From the NCBI RefSeq assembly GCF_017163705.1, contig NZ_JAFIWB010000027.1, positions 18,547 through 82,546 on the forward strand: a stretch of DNA of 64,000 nt, read 5' to 3'. Shown one piece after another: positions 1 through 7,651 of the stretch; within the stretch, counting starts at the first letter, position 1; each line of letters starts with the position of its first letter. The notes under the pieces are model-generated. The model worked only from the letters and a program-made list of their open reading frames with translations, did not search any database and was not told the origin of the DNA. A program made the translations under genes and the position numbers. The DNA is from Xanthomonas bonasiae (lineage in GTDB: Bacteria; Pseudomonadota; Gammaproteobacteria; Xanthomonadales; Xanthomonadaceae).

Positions 1-497
1 CGATGTACTACGCGCATCGCCCCGAAGGACTGGCCGACCGCGCGGCGGACAGTTCGCGCACCACCCATGCCGCCGCCGAAGCGCTGGATGCCTGCCGGCT
101 GTTCGCGTTGCAGTTGCGCGCGGCCCTGCTCGGCGGCGATCGCGTGCAGGTGCTGCAGGCGCCGGATGTGGCCCTGGACACGCCGGCGCTGCGCGCGCTG
201 GCCGTGCGCGACCATGCCGCGGTGCCGGCAACGCAGATTCGCGGCACCGGCTACGTGGTCGATGCGTTGTCGGCGGCGCTGTGGTGTTTCGCGACGACCG
301 AGTGCTTCGCCGATGCGGTACTGCGCGCGGCGAATCTCGGCGACGACGCCGATACTACCGCGGCGATCTGCGGGCAGTTGGCCGGCGCCTTCTACGGCAT
401 CGACGGCATCCCCGCGGCCTGGTGCGAGCGTGTGCAGGACGCGGCGGACATCTTCGCGCTGGCCGATCGCCTGCATCAGGCCAGCGTGGCGGGATGA
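1..497 (+). CDS. ADP-ribosylglycohydrolase family protein (C-terminal part, cut by window start)
   Basis: The reading frame is open from the first bases, so the true start lies upstream of the window. The visible 164 residues end in a GDDADTTAAICGQLAGAFYG segment. This matches the C-terminal metal-binding and helical signature of the DraG/ADP-ribosylglycohydrolase family, in which an Asp-x-Asp-Thr cluster binds two Mg ions and removes ADP-ribose from proteins or small molecules. The target cannot be told from the sequence. The gene converges on the TonB-dependent receptor gene, 63 bases away. Family assignment is fairly secure from the motif; substrate and gene name are not assigned. Confidence 0.8.
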   Translation, partial: MYYAHRPEGLADRAADSSRTTHAAAEALDACRLFALQLRAALLGGDRVQVLQAPDVALDTPALRALAVRDHAAVPATQIRGTGYVVDALSAALWCFATTECFADAVLRAANLGDDADTTAAICGQLAGAFYGIDGIPAAWCERVQDAADIFALADRLHQASVAG

Positions 498-560
498 CCG
501 CATGCGGGGAGGCCGGCGATGGCTCGTCGGTCTCCCCGCGCTGCGGCCGCGCGGTGGCGG

Positions 561-3557
561 TCAGTAGTCGTAACTGACGCTCAGCCGCAGCGAGCGCGGT
601 GCCTGGCTCACGAACGCCGCGCCATAGACCGGATCGCTCACGCCCGGATCGGTTTCCGAATACGGGTACTTCCACAGCGTGGCCTGGCCGTTGAAGACGT
701 TGAACACGTCCAGGTTGAAGGCCAGCTTGTGGTCGGCGTACGCCGGCCGCCACGACACCCCCAGATCGAGCTGCTTCAGCCACGGCAGCCGGCCCTGGCT
801 GCCCGGAGGCGCCGCCTTGCCTTGGTAGTAGTGGTAGGCGATGCCGTAGCCGGACGGGTCGCTCTGGTCGGCGCCGTAGGAGCCCAGCGCGCTGAACGGC
901 GAACCGGACACCAGCTTGAGGTTGGCCGACACCAGCCATTCGGGATTGAACTGGTAATAGCCGTAGAACTTGAACTGATGGGTATGGTCGTTGCTCTGCG
1001 GGCCGTTGGTGTGTTCCATCAGCTGCGCGTAGTCCCAGGCCTGGGTGGTGGACACCGCGGTCTGGCCGATGCCCGACAGCAACTGGCCTTCGGTGGTGCC
1101 GTAGCTGCGCGACCAGGTGTAGTCGAAGCGCCCGTACCAGCGCTGGTCGAACGGGTGCTCCAGCGACAGGTTGAGCCCGTAGTAGTTGCGCTTGAACTTG
1201 GGAAAGCCGAGCTCGGCATTGCTCAGCGGGACGCTGACGTAGTTGCCCGAGGTGTCCACCAGGGTGAAGGTGTTGGACTTGCCCGGATTGATCAGCCAGC
1301 AGCTGACCGGATTGCTGTCCAGGGTCACCGTATGTCCTTGCGCGGCCGCCGCCGCGAACACCGTGTCGCTGTCGCAGTAGTCGTCCACGCCGCTGCGCAG
1401 GACCCGGTAGGTGCCCTTGGCGCCGTAGACCCAGTTGTCGCCCCAGGCCTTGGTGAAGCCGAGGATGAACTCGTCCTGGAACGAGGGCTTGATGCCCTGC
1501 GTGGCCACGGTCTTGGCATCGGGCAGGATGCCGTAGTTGTTGTTGGAGGAGACCGCGCCGGAGATCTGGGTCAGGTCGGTGGGGTAGCCGTTGGCGTCGA
1601 TGCCGCCGTAGGTGTAATAGGTGGAGGTCGCCAGGGTCGCGCCGGCGGCATTGAATGCCGGGTTCAGCGGCAGCGCCAGGTAGTAGCGGCCGGCGTTGCC
1701 GTAGACCTTGAAGCGCGCGTCGCCGTCGACGTCCCAGCTGAAGCCCAGGCGCGGCGCCCACTGCCCGCTGGTCTGCTTGATGTAGGCGTCGCCGTCGCGG
1801 TTGTAGTTGGTGAACTGGTCCAGGCGCAGGCCGAGGCTGAGCAGGAAGCGGTCGCTGACCTGCCAGTTGTCTTCGATGTACTGCGCGCGCTGCACCGCGC
1901 GCACCGAGGCCAGGGCGCTGTAGACGTACCTGCGCACGTAGTAGCCGTCCTCGCCGTTGGCGTAGCCGCCGGTGGCCGGCACGCCGAGGCCGGTGTTGAT
2001 CGGTATGTCCGGATTGGATTGGCCGTAGATCCACTGGTACCCATCGCCCGAGGCCACCGAGCCGCGGTTGAGCGCGCGCGCGTTCTGGTTGTCGATGCCG
2101 ACGGTGATGCTGTGCGCGCCGATGACGTAGTTCAGGTCCAGCCGCAGGTTGTCGGTGCGGTTGCCGCGGTCGGGATCGACCAGCAGCGAAGTGGTCTGCG
2201 TATTGGTGATCGGGGTGCCGCCGGTGTAGGCCGGGTTCTGGAACGAGGTGCCGCTGAGGTAGGTCAGCGCGCCGTTGTAGGTGGGGTTGCCGGTGTAGTC
2301 GTCGGTGCGCTGCTTGCCATACTGGGCGCTGAAGGTCAGGCGGTCGGTGAGGTAGCCGGTGTACTTGGCGGTCCACAGGTCGCCGCCGGTCTTGGTGGTG
2401 TTGGCGTCGCCGCGCAGGTCGCCGATGTCGTAGCCGCTGTACTCGTAGTACTTGCCGCGGGTGATGTAGCGGCTGGAGGCGCCGGTGATCTCCAGCAACT
2501 GGTTGTCGCTGATGTTCCAGTCGAGCTTGGCGTACCAGCTCGGCCGGCGGTAGTGGTAGTCGTAGTAATACTCGCCCGGGGTGGTTTCGCGCGCACCGTA
2601 GAACCTGTCGCCGTCCTGGCGCTGCAGTTCGTAGGAGCCGAAGAAGAACAGCTTGTCCTGGATCAGCGGACCGCCCGCGTACAGGCTCTGGGTGCTGAGC
2701 GTCGAACCGCTCTTGCTGTCCGGCCGGTACAGGGCGCCGTTGCCGGGCGCGTAGACGTCCTTCTGCGAGGAGCGCAGGCCATCGGGTTCCCAGGTGGCCT
2801 GGCCGCCGAAATGCCATTCGTTGCTGCCGCGCTTGCCGACCGCGTTGATCACGCCGCCGTCGGAACGGCCGTACTTGGCGCTGTAGCCGCCGGTGTAGAC
2901 CTCCAGCTGGTCGATGCTGCCGTAGGGCAGGGTCAGTCCGCCCAGCCCGCGCAGCGGGTCGGTGGTGTTGAAGCCGTTGATGTAATAGGCGTTCTCCGCA
3001 GCCGAGGAGCCGCCGAAGCTGAGCAGTTGCGCGCCGGTCGGGCCGGTATAGGTGCCGCTGCCGCTGTTGCCGGCCACGCCGGGCGCCAGCTGCGCGATCG
3101 CCTCGGCCGAGCGTCCCAGCGGCAATCGCTGCAGCTGTTCGGCGTTGATCACGGTGCGCGAGTCCACGCTGCTCACGTCGATCGCGGCGGCGGCGCGGTC
3201 GGCGCTGACGTTGACCCCGGTCAGGCTGGTGACCGCGGCGAAGGAGACGTCGGTGACCGCGCCGACGGTGAGGCCGACGCCTTCGCGGCTGCCGAGCACG
3301 GCGTCGTCGGCGCCCTTGGCGACGACGGTGTAGGTGCCAAGCGGCAGCTGGCCGATGCTGTAGCGGCCGCGCGCATCGACCGCGACTTCGCGGCTGAGGC
3401 CGCTGTCGCTGCGCACCTGCACGCGCTGCGCGTTGGCCGGCGCCTGGCCGGCGACGGTACCGGTGGTGGACTGGGCCAGGGCGGCGGGCGCAGCGAGGGC
3501 GGCGCCCAGCGCCAGCGCGAGCAGGGCGGGCCTGCGAAGGAGGTGGGGCTTTTTCAT
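561..3557 (-). CDS. TonB-dependent receptor, Oar-like (carboxypeptidase-regulatory N-domain)
   Basis: This is a 998-residue outer-membrane receptor. From the MKKPHLLRR start it has a Sec signal peptide ending near APAALAQ, then a carboxypeptidase-regulatory-like beta domain (about residues 30-115), a plug (about 125-240) with the INAEQLQRLPLGRSAEAIAQ region, and a long aromatic-rich beta-barrel ending in SYDY. Oar-like receptors take up bulky ligands using TonB-ExbBD energy; the ligand is unknown. An in-frame upstream extension to 3662 would put the signal peptide in the interior, so I chose 3557. The mRNA just before this ATG reads CCTCCTCC, so there is no Shine-Dalgarno match. The tonB-like gene lies upstream on the same strand, separated by the 144-bp repeat array. 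Confidence 0.9.
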   Translation of the reverse strand: MKKPHLLRRPALLALALGAALAAPAALAQSTTGTVAGQAPANAQRVQVRSDSGLSREVAVDARGRYSIGQLPLGTYTVVAKGADDAVLGSREGVGLTVGAVTDVSFAAVTSLTGVNVSADRAAAAIDVSSVDSRTVINAEQLQRLPLGRSAEAIAQLAPGVAGNSGSGTYTGPTGAQLLSFGGSSAAENAYYINGFNTTDPLRGLGGLTLPYGSIDQLEVYTGGYSAKYGRSDGGVINAVGKRGSNEWHFGGQATWEPDGLRSSQKDVYAPGNGALYRPDSKSGSTLSTQSLYAGGPLIQDKLFFFGSYELQRQDGDRFYGARETTPGEYYYDYHYRRPSWYAKLDWNISDNQLLEITGASSRYITRGKYYEYSGYDIGDLRGDANTTKTGGDLWTAKYTGYLTDRLTFSAQYGKQRTDDYTGNPTYNGALTYLSGTSFQNPAYTGGTPITNTQTTSLLVDPDRGNRTDNLRLDLNYVIGAHSITVGIDNQNARALNRGSVASGDGYQWIYGQSNPDIPINTGLGVPATGGYANGEDGYYVRRYVYSALASVRAVQRAQYIEDNWQVSDRFLLSLGLRLDQFTNYNRDGDAYIKQTSGQWAPRLGFSWDVDGDARFKVYGNAGRYYLALPLNPAFNAAGATLATSTYYTYGGIDANGYPTDLTQISGAVSSNNNYGILPDAKTVATQGIKPSFQDEFILGFTKAWGDNWVYGAKGTYRVLRSGVDDYCDSDTVFAAAAAQGHTVTLDSNPVSCWLINPGKSNTFTLVDTSGNYVSVPLSNAELGFPKFKRNYYGLNLSLEHPFDQRWYGRFDYTWSRSYGTTEGQLLSGIGQTAVSTTQAWDYAQLMEHTNGPQSNDHTHQFKFYGYYQFNPEWLVSANLKLVSGSPFSALGSYGADQSDPSGYGIAYHYYQGKAAPPGSQGRLPWLKQLDLGVSWRPAYADHKLAFNLDVFNVFNGQATLWKYPYSETDPGVSDPVYGAAFVSQAPRSLRLSVSYDY

Positions 3558-3778
3558 GGAGGAGGCGACTCGGGGTAGTGGGGGGCGGGGACGCGCCGCG
3601 CCGGCCTCCGAGTCACTCGTCCTTGGCGATGCGGTGTGCGCGGTAACGTTCCCCGCCACCATTAACCTTAATGTGACGCCTATTCAGAAATGCCGCGTCG
3701 TTATGTCGCTGGCATGAATCGTTATCTCGATGCTTGCCGCAGGCGCGCACGCCCTGCCACGCGATGCAAATAGCAGCT

Positions 3779-4201
3779 CCCTTCTCCCATCGGGAGAAGG
3801 TGCCCCGCAGGGGCGGATGAGGGTACGGGCGGAGCCTCGAAACGTTCAGTGCCACCGGGCGATCCGTGCCGGCCGTACCCTCACCCCAACCCCTCTCCCG
3901 GTGGGAGAGGGGCTCGGTTTGTCCCTTCTCCCTCCGGGAGAAGGTGCCCCGCAGGGGCGGATGAGGGTACGGGCGAAGCCTCGAAACGTTGGGTGTCGCC
4001 ACGCAGTCCGTGCCGGCCGCACCCTCACCCCAACCCCTCTCCCGGTGGGAGAGGGGCTCGGTTTGTCCCTTCTCCCATCGGGAGAAGGTGCCCCGCAGGG
4101 GCGGATGAGGGTACGGGCGGAGCCTCGAAACGTTCAGTGCCGCCAGGCGGTCCGTGGCGGCCGTACCCTCACCCCAACCCCTCTCCCGGTGGGAGAGGGG
4201 T
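3779..4201. repeat. Three tandem copies of a 144-bp intergenic repeat
   Basis: Three nearly identical units begin at 3779, 3923 and 4067, exactly 144 bases apart. Each carries two hairpins: one built on CCTTCTCCC/GGGAGAAGG, and one on CCCCTCTCCC/GGGAGAGGGG. Between them lies a variable core around CGAAACGTT. The array fills the gap between the tonB-like gene and the TonB-dependent receptor gene. The hairpins could act as terminators or mRNA stabilisers. No gene is supported in 3558-4224; apparent reading frames there only read through the repeats. Confidence 0.9.
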
Positions 4202-4224
4202 CAATTGCTTCAGCCGCCGCTCGC

Positions 4225-5106
4225 TCAGCGGTCGTCGCGCAGGGTGCCGCCGGGCAGGAACACCCAGGTGCGGGTGACCTGCAGGATGTCGATGTTGTCT
4301 TCGGTATGCGGCAGCGGCGGGAACGGTTGCGCCAGCTGCACCACCCGCATCGCCGCAGCGTCGAGCATCGGCACGCCGCTGGAGCGCAGGATGCGGCTGC
4401 TCTCGACGCTGCCGTCGCGGCGCACGCCGACGCTGATCACCACCTGGCCGCCCAGCCGCTGCCGGCGCGCCTCGTCGGGATAGTTGAGGTTGCCGACGCG
4501 CTCGGCACGGTCGACCCAGGCGCGCAGGTAATTGGCGTAGGCGTATTCGCGGGTGCTGGCGGAGACGAACTTGCGGTTCGGGCGCTTGGCGTACTGCTCC
4601 GACCGCAGGTGCACTTCGGCGGCCAGGCGCGCCATCTCCGCGTCGCGCTGCTCGCGCTGCGCGTCCACCGGCTGGGTCGGGGCGTCGGTGCGCGGCTGGG
4701 TCTGCGCTGCCGGCTGCGGCTGTTCGCCGCGCGCGCTGCTGACCACGCGCGGGGTCGGCTCCGGTGCCGCCGCCGCGGTCTGCGCGCGCAGCGCCTGCGG
4801 CGCCAGGCCGTCGTGCTGCTGCGGCACGATCCCGGGCTGGCTGTCGCGCGGGCGCTGCGCCTTGTCGTGGTCGCCGCCGCCCTGCTGGTTGGCCTGGGCC
4901 AGGAAGTCGGCCTGCTTCGGCGTCAGCGGGGTGCTGGTCTGGCTGAAGATCACGTCCAGGGTCGGCACCAGCGGCGCGTCGTCGTCGATCGCGAAGCCCA
5001 CCCCCAGGATCAGCAGGCCGTGCACGATCAGCGACAGCACCAGGGTGGCGCCGAGCCTGTCACGCTCGCCGATGCGCGGCGCGGGCGTCGCGGCGGCCGC
5101 GCTCAT
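4225..5106 (-). CDS. TonB-family energy transducer
   Basis: This is a 293-residue protein with one N-terminal transmembrane helix (about residues 19-40, LVLSLIVHGLLILGVGFAI). A Gln/Ala/Pro-rich periplasmic spacer follows. The C-terminal TonB domain (about residues 205-290) has YPDEARRQRLGGQVVISVGV and the SSGVPMLDAAAMRVV signature. TonB couples the inner-membrane proton gradient to outer-membrane receptors such as the one next door. The His of the SxxxH helix motif is present (LSLIVHG), as in energy-coupled TonB. The start ATG overlaps the stop of gshB by four bases (ATGA), so translation is probably coupled. This may be one of several TonB paralogues in the genome, so no number is assigned. 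Confidence 0.9.
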   Translation of the reverse strand: MSAAAATPAPRIGERDRLGATLVLSLIVHGLLILGVGFAIDDDAPLVPTLDVIFSQTSTPLTPKQADFLAQANQQGGGDHDKAQRPRDSQPGIVPQQHDGLAPQALRAQTAAAAPEPTPRVVSSARGEQPQPAAQTQPRTDAPTQPVDAQREQRDAEMARLAAEVHLRSEQYAKRPNRKFVSASTREYAYANYLRAWVDRAERVGNLNYPDEARRQRLGGQVVISVGVRRDGSVESSRILRSSGVPMLDAAAMRVVQLAQPFPPLPHTEDNIDILQVTRTWVFLPGGTLRDDR

Positions 5107-6053
5107 CGCGCCGGGTAGGCCTCGATCGCGTCGAACAGCAGCCCGGCGATGTTCAGCCCGAACTGCGCGTCCAGTTCGCGCACGCAGGTCGGGCTGGTGA
5201 CGTTGACCTCGGTCAGGAAATCGCCGATCACGTCCAGGCCGACGAAGCGCATGCCGCGCCGTTTCATCTCCGGGCCGACCTGGGCGGCGATCCAGCGGTC
5301 GCGCTCGCTCAGCGGGCGGCCTTCGCCGCGGCCGCCGGCGGCCAGGTTGCCGCGGAATTCGTCGCCCTGCGGGATCCGCGCCAGGCAGTAGTCCACCGGT
5401 ACTCCGTCCACCAGCAGGATGCGCTTGTCGCCGGCGCTGATGTCGGGAATGAACCGCTGCGCCAGGGCCAGGGTACGGCCGCCGTCGGTCAGCGTCTCCA
5501 GGATCACGTTGAGGTTGGGGTCGCCGGTGCCGCTGCGGAAGATCGAGCGCCCGCCCATGCCATCCAGCGGCTTCAGCACCGCCTGGCCGTGCTCGAGCAC
5601 GAACGCCTTCAGCGCGGCCGCGTCGCGGCTGACCAGGGTCGGCGGGCAGCATTGCGGGAACAGCTGCGCGGCCAGCTTCTCGTTGAAGTCGCGCAGGCCC
5701 TGCGGGTCGTTGACCACCTGCGCGCCGGCGCGCTGGGCCACGCTCAGCACGTGGGTGTCGTACAGGAATTCCGAATCGAACGGCGGGTCCTTGCGCATCA
5801 GCACCACCTGCCCGGTGCCGAACGCCAGCTCGGCGAACGCGCCAAGTTCGAACCAGCCGGTCTTGTCGTCGCGCACCTGCAGCGGCGCCGCCTGGGCCAG
5901 CGCGCGGCCCTCGCGCAGCGACAGCCCGCCGGGGCGCACGTAGTGCAACCGATGCCCGCGGCGCTGCGCTTCCAGCAACATCGCGAAGGTAGTGTCTTTG
6001 GCAATCTTGATGCTGGCGATGGGATCCATCACCACGATGACATCGAACGACAT
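5103..6053 (-). CDS. gshB: Glutathione synthetase
   Basis: This 316-residue cytoplasmic ATP-grasp enzyme joins gamma-glutamylcysteine and glycine. Family signatures are MDPIASIKIAKDTTFAMLLEA at the N-terminus, MRKDPPFDSEFLY, the glycine-rich KPLDGMGGRSIFR loop, and the C-terminal GLDVIGDFLTEVNVTSPT block with metal and substrate ligands. Length matches the bacterial family (about 315). The start at 6053 fits the conserved MSFDVIVVMDP opening; a longer in-frame extension to 6155 lacks similarity. The stop overlaps the start of the tonB-like gene. The gene is divergent from pilG, with a 244-bp intergenic region that must hold both promoters. Confidence 0.95.
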   Translation of the reverse strand: MSFDVIVVMDPIASIKIAKDTTFAMLLEAQRRGHRLHYVRPGGLSLREGRALAQAAPLQVRDDKTGWFELGAFAELAFGTGQVVLMRKDPPFDSEFLYDTHVLSVAQRAGAQVVNDPQGLRDFNEKLAAQLFPQCCPPTLVSRDAAALKAFVLEHGQAVLKPLDGMGGRSIFRSGTGDPNLNVILETLTDGGRTLALAQRFIPDISAGDKRILLVDGVPVDYCLARIPQGDEFRGNLAAGGRGEGRPLSERDRWIAAQVGPEMKRRGMRFVGLDVIGDFLTEVNVTSPTCVRELDAQFGLNIAGLLFDAIEAYPAR

Positions 6054-6297
6054 GGCGTTACCCGGGGGACTGAGCGGAGGATGGTAGCGGGTCGGCGGCA
6101 GGGGTGCGCAAGGGCCGTGGCACGGGGCCATGCGCTGCCCTGCGGCGGCAATCAAACTGTGACATAGTTAGCGCTGGAAAGTGATCCAAAGCAGAGCCGT
6201 GGCGGCGGCCTTGACAGTCCGAGCGGGTCTTGGGATACATGTCGTTTCGCAGCGACGTCGGAACCGATGAAGCGTCGCGCGCCTGGGGGGCAAGTGA

Positions 6298-6699
6298 ATG
6301 AGTGAAAACACGACTGCGGGTGGGGAACTCGCAGGACTGAGGGTCATGGTGATCGATGACTCGAAGACGATCCGTCGTACTGCCGAAACGCTGTTGAAGC
6401 GCGAGGGGTGTGAGGTGGTCACTGCCACCGACGGCTTCGAGGCCTTGGCCAAGATCGCCGATCAGCAACCGCAGATCATCTTCGTGGACATCATGATGCC
6501 GCGGCTGGACGGCTATCAGACCTGCGCGCTGATCAAGGGCAACCAGCTGTTCAAGGCGACGCCGGTGATCATGCTGTCCTCCAAGGACGGCCTGTTCGAC
6601 AAGGCGCGCGGGCGCATCGTCGGTTCCGAGCAGTACCTCACCAAACCCTTCACACGCGAAGAACTGCTGGGCGCGATCCGTACATACGTCAACGCCTGA
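6298..6699 (+). CDS. pilG: Twitching motility response regulator PilG
   Basis: PilG is a 133-residue single-domain CheY-like receiver of the Pil-Chp chemosensory pathway that controls type IV pilus extension. Receiver residues are visible: the acidic pair in VMVIDDSKT, the phospho-acceptor Asp in FVDIMMPRLDGYQ, the switch Ser in IMLSSKDG and the Lys in YLTKPF. It heads an operon pilG-pilH-pilI-pilJ-chpA-chpB-chpC on one strand with short gaps or overlaps. The product would be phosphorylated by ChpA downstream. In the family, PilG promotes pilus extension through the extension motor. Confidence 0.95.
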   Translation: MSENTTAGGELAGLRVMVIDDSKTIRRTAETLLKREGCEVVTATDGFEALAKIADQQPQIIFVDIMMPRLDGYQTCALIKGNQLFKATPVIMLSSKDGLFDKARGRIVGSEQYLTKPFTREELLGAIRTYVNA

Positions 6700-6716
6700 C
6701 CAGGGGGAAAGGCACC

Positions 6717-7079
6717 ATGGCTCGAATCTTGTTGATCGAGGACTCACCGACCGACCGGGCGGTGTTTACGCAGTGGCTGGAAAAAGCCGGGCACGAGGTG
6801 CTCGCCACCGACAACGCCGAGGACGGGCTGAAGATCGTCCGCGAGCAGGCGCCCAGCCTGGTGCTGATGGACGTGGTGCTGCCGGGGATGAGCGGCTTCC
6901 AGGCCACCCGCGCGCTGTCGCGCGACGAGGCCACCCGGCACATCCCGGTGCTGATCATCAGCACCAAGAGCATGGAGACCGACAAGGTCTGGGGCATGCG
7001 CCAGGGCGCCACCGACTACATCGTCAAGCCGCCGCGCGAAGACGAGCTGATCGCCCGCATCAACCAGCTGGTCGGCTGA
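6717..7079 (+). CDS. pilH: Twitching motility response regulator PilH
   Basis: This is a 120-residue CheY-like receiver starting 17 bases after pilG with an AGGGGGAAAGG ribosome-binding site. Key residues are LLIEDSPTD (acidic pocket), LVLMDVVLPGMSG (phospho-acceptor Asp), LIISTKS and the Lys in YIVKPP. In the Pil-Chp system PilH opposes PilG, acting as a phosphate sink or a retraction-promoting regulator. It is intact here, whereas some close relatives lack it (Xylella, from memory). Its stop is one base before the GTG start of pilI. Confidence 0.95.
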   Translation: MARILLIEDSPTDRAVFTQWLEKAGHEVLATDNAEDGLKIVREQAPSLVLMDVVLPGMSGFQATRALSRDEATRHIPVLIISTKSMETDKVWGMRQGATDYIVKPPREDELIARINQLVG

Positions 7080-7080
7080 C

Positions 7081-7611
7081 GTGCGTTCGCCCTTCGACAT
7101 CCTCGAGGCCTACGAGCGGCGCAGCCTGGCGCACGCGGTGCAGATGCCCGAGCGCGAATTCGACGAGGACATCTGGCGCGGGGTCGGCTTCCGCGTCGGC
7201 AACCGCCATCTGGTGTCCGACTTCCGCGAGGTGGTGGAAATCGTGCGCATGCCGCCGATCACCCCGGTGCCGGGCGCGCAGCCGTGGCTGCTGGGCGTGG
7301 GCAACCTGCGCGGCAACCTGTTCCCGGTGGTCGATTTGAAGCAGTTCATGGAAGGCCAGCGCACCTCGCTGCTGGAAGGCCAGCGCGTGCTGATCATGCG
7401 CCAGAGCGGCGGCGACGTGGCGTTGACCATCGACGAACTGTTCGGCCAGCGCAGCTTCGCCGAATCGCAGGCGGTGGAACCCGGCGACCTGGCGCAGGGC
7501 CGCTACGCGCACTTCGTCGACCGCGCGTTCCGCGGCGACACCCACGACTGGGGCGTGTTCTCGCTGTCGCTGCTGTCGCGCACACCCGAATTCCGTCAAG
7601 CCGCCGCCTGA
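7081..7611 (+). CDS. pilI: CheW-like coupling protein PilI
   Basis: This 176-residue CheW-domain adaptor links the receptor PilJ to the kinase ChpA. The CheW fold is recognisable from GFRVGNRHLVSDFREVVEIV, then PWLLGVGNLRGNLFPVVDLK, and the C-terminal DLAQGRYAHFVDRAFR. The start is GTG at 7081, one base after the pilH stop, which implies translational coupling. Length agrees with PilI of pseudomonads and xanthomonads. It acts at the cell pole with the PilJ array. Confidence 0.93.
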   Translation: MRSPFDILEAYERRSLAHAVQMPEREFDEDIWRGVGFRVGNRHLVSDFREVVEIVRMPPITPVPGAQPWLLGVGNLRGNLFPVVDLKQFMEGQRTSLLEGQRVLIMRQSGGDVALTIDELFGQRSFAESQAVEPGDLAQGRYAHFVDRAFRGDTHDWGVFSLSLLSRTPEFRQAAA

Positions 7612-7651
7612 GCGCGCGGCCTGCCTTCGCATCGAAGATCGAGGTCGAATC

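Noticed and set aside
519..3578. A 1019-codon plus-strand frame opposite the TonB-dependent receptor
   Set aside because: It is the complement of a clear receptor gene in GC-rich DNA. Its translation is a Val/Ala/Gly/Arg mixture without domains or a ribosome-binding site.
3779..4201. Possible CRISPR array
   Set aside because: The units are 144 bases with almost no variable spacer and internal hairpins, and there are no cas genes. It is an intergenic tandem repeat.
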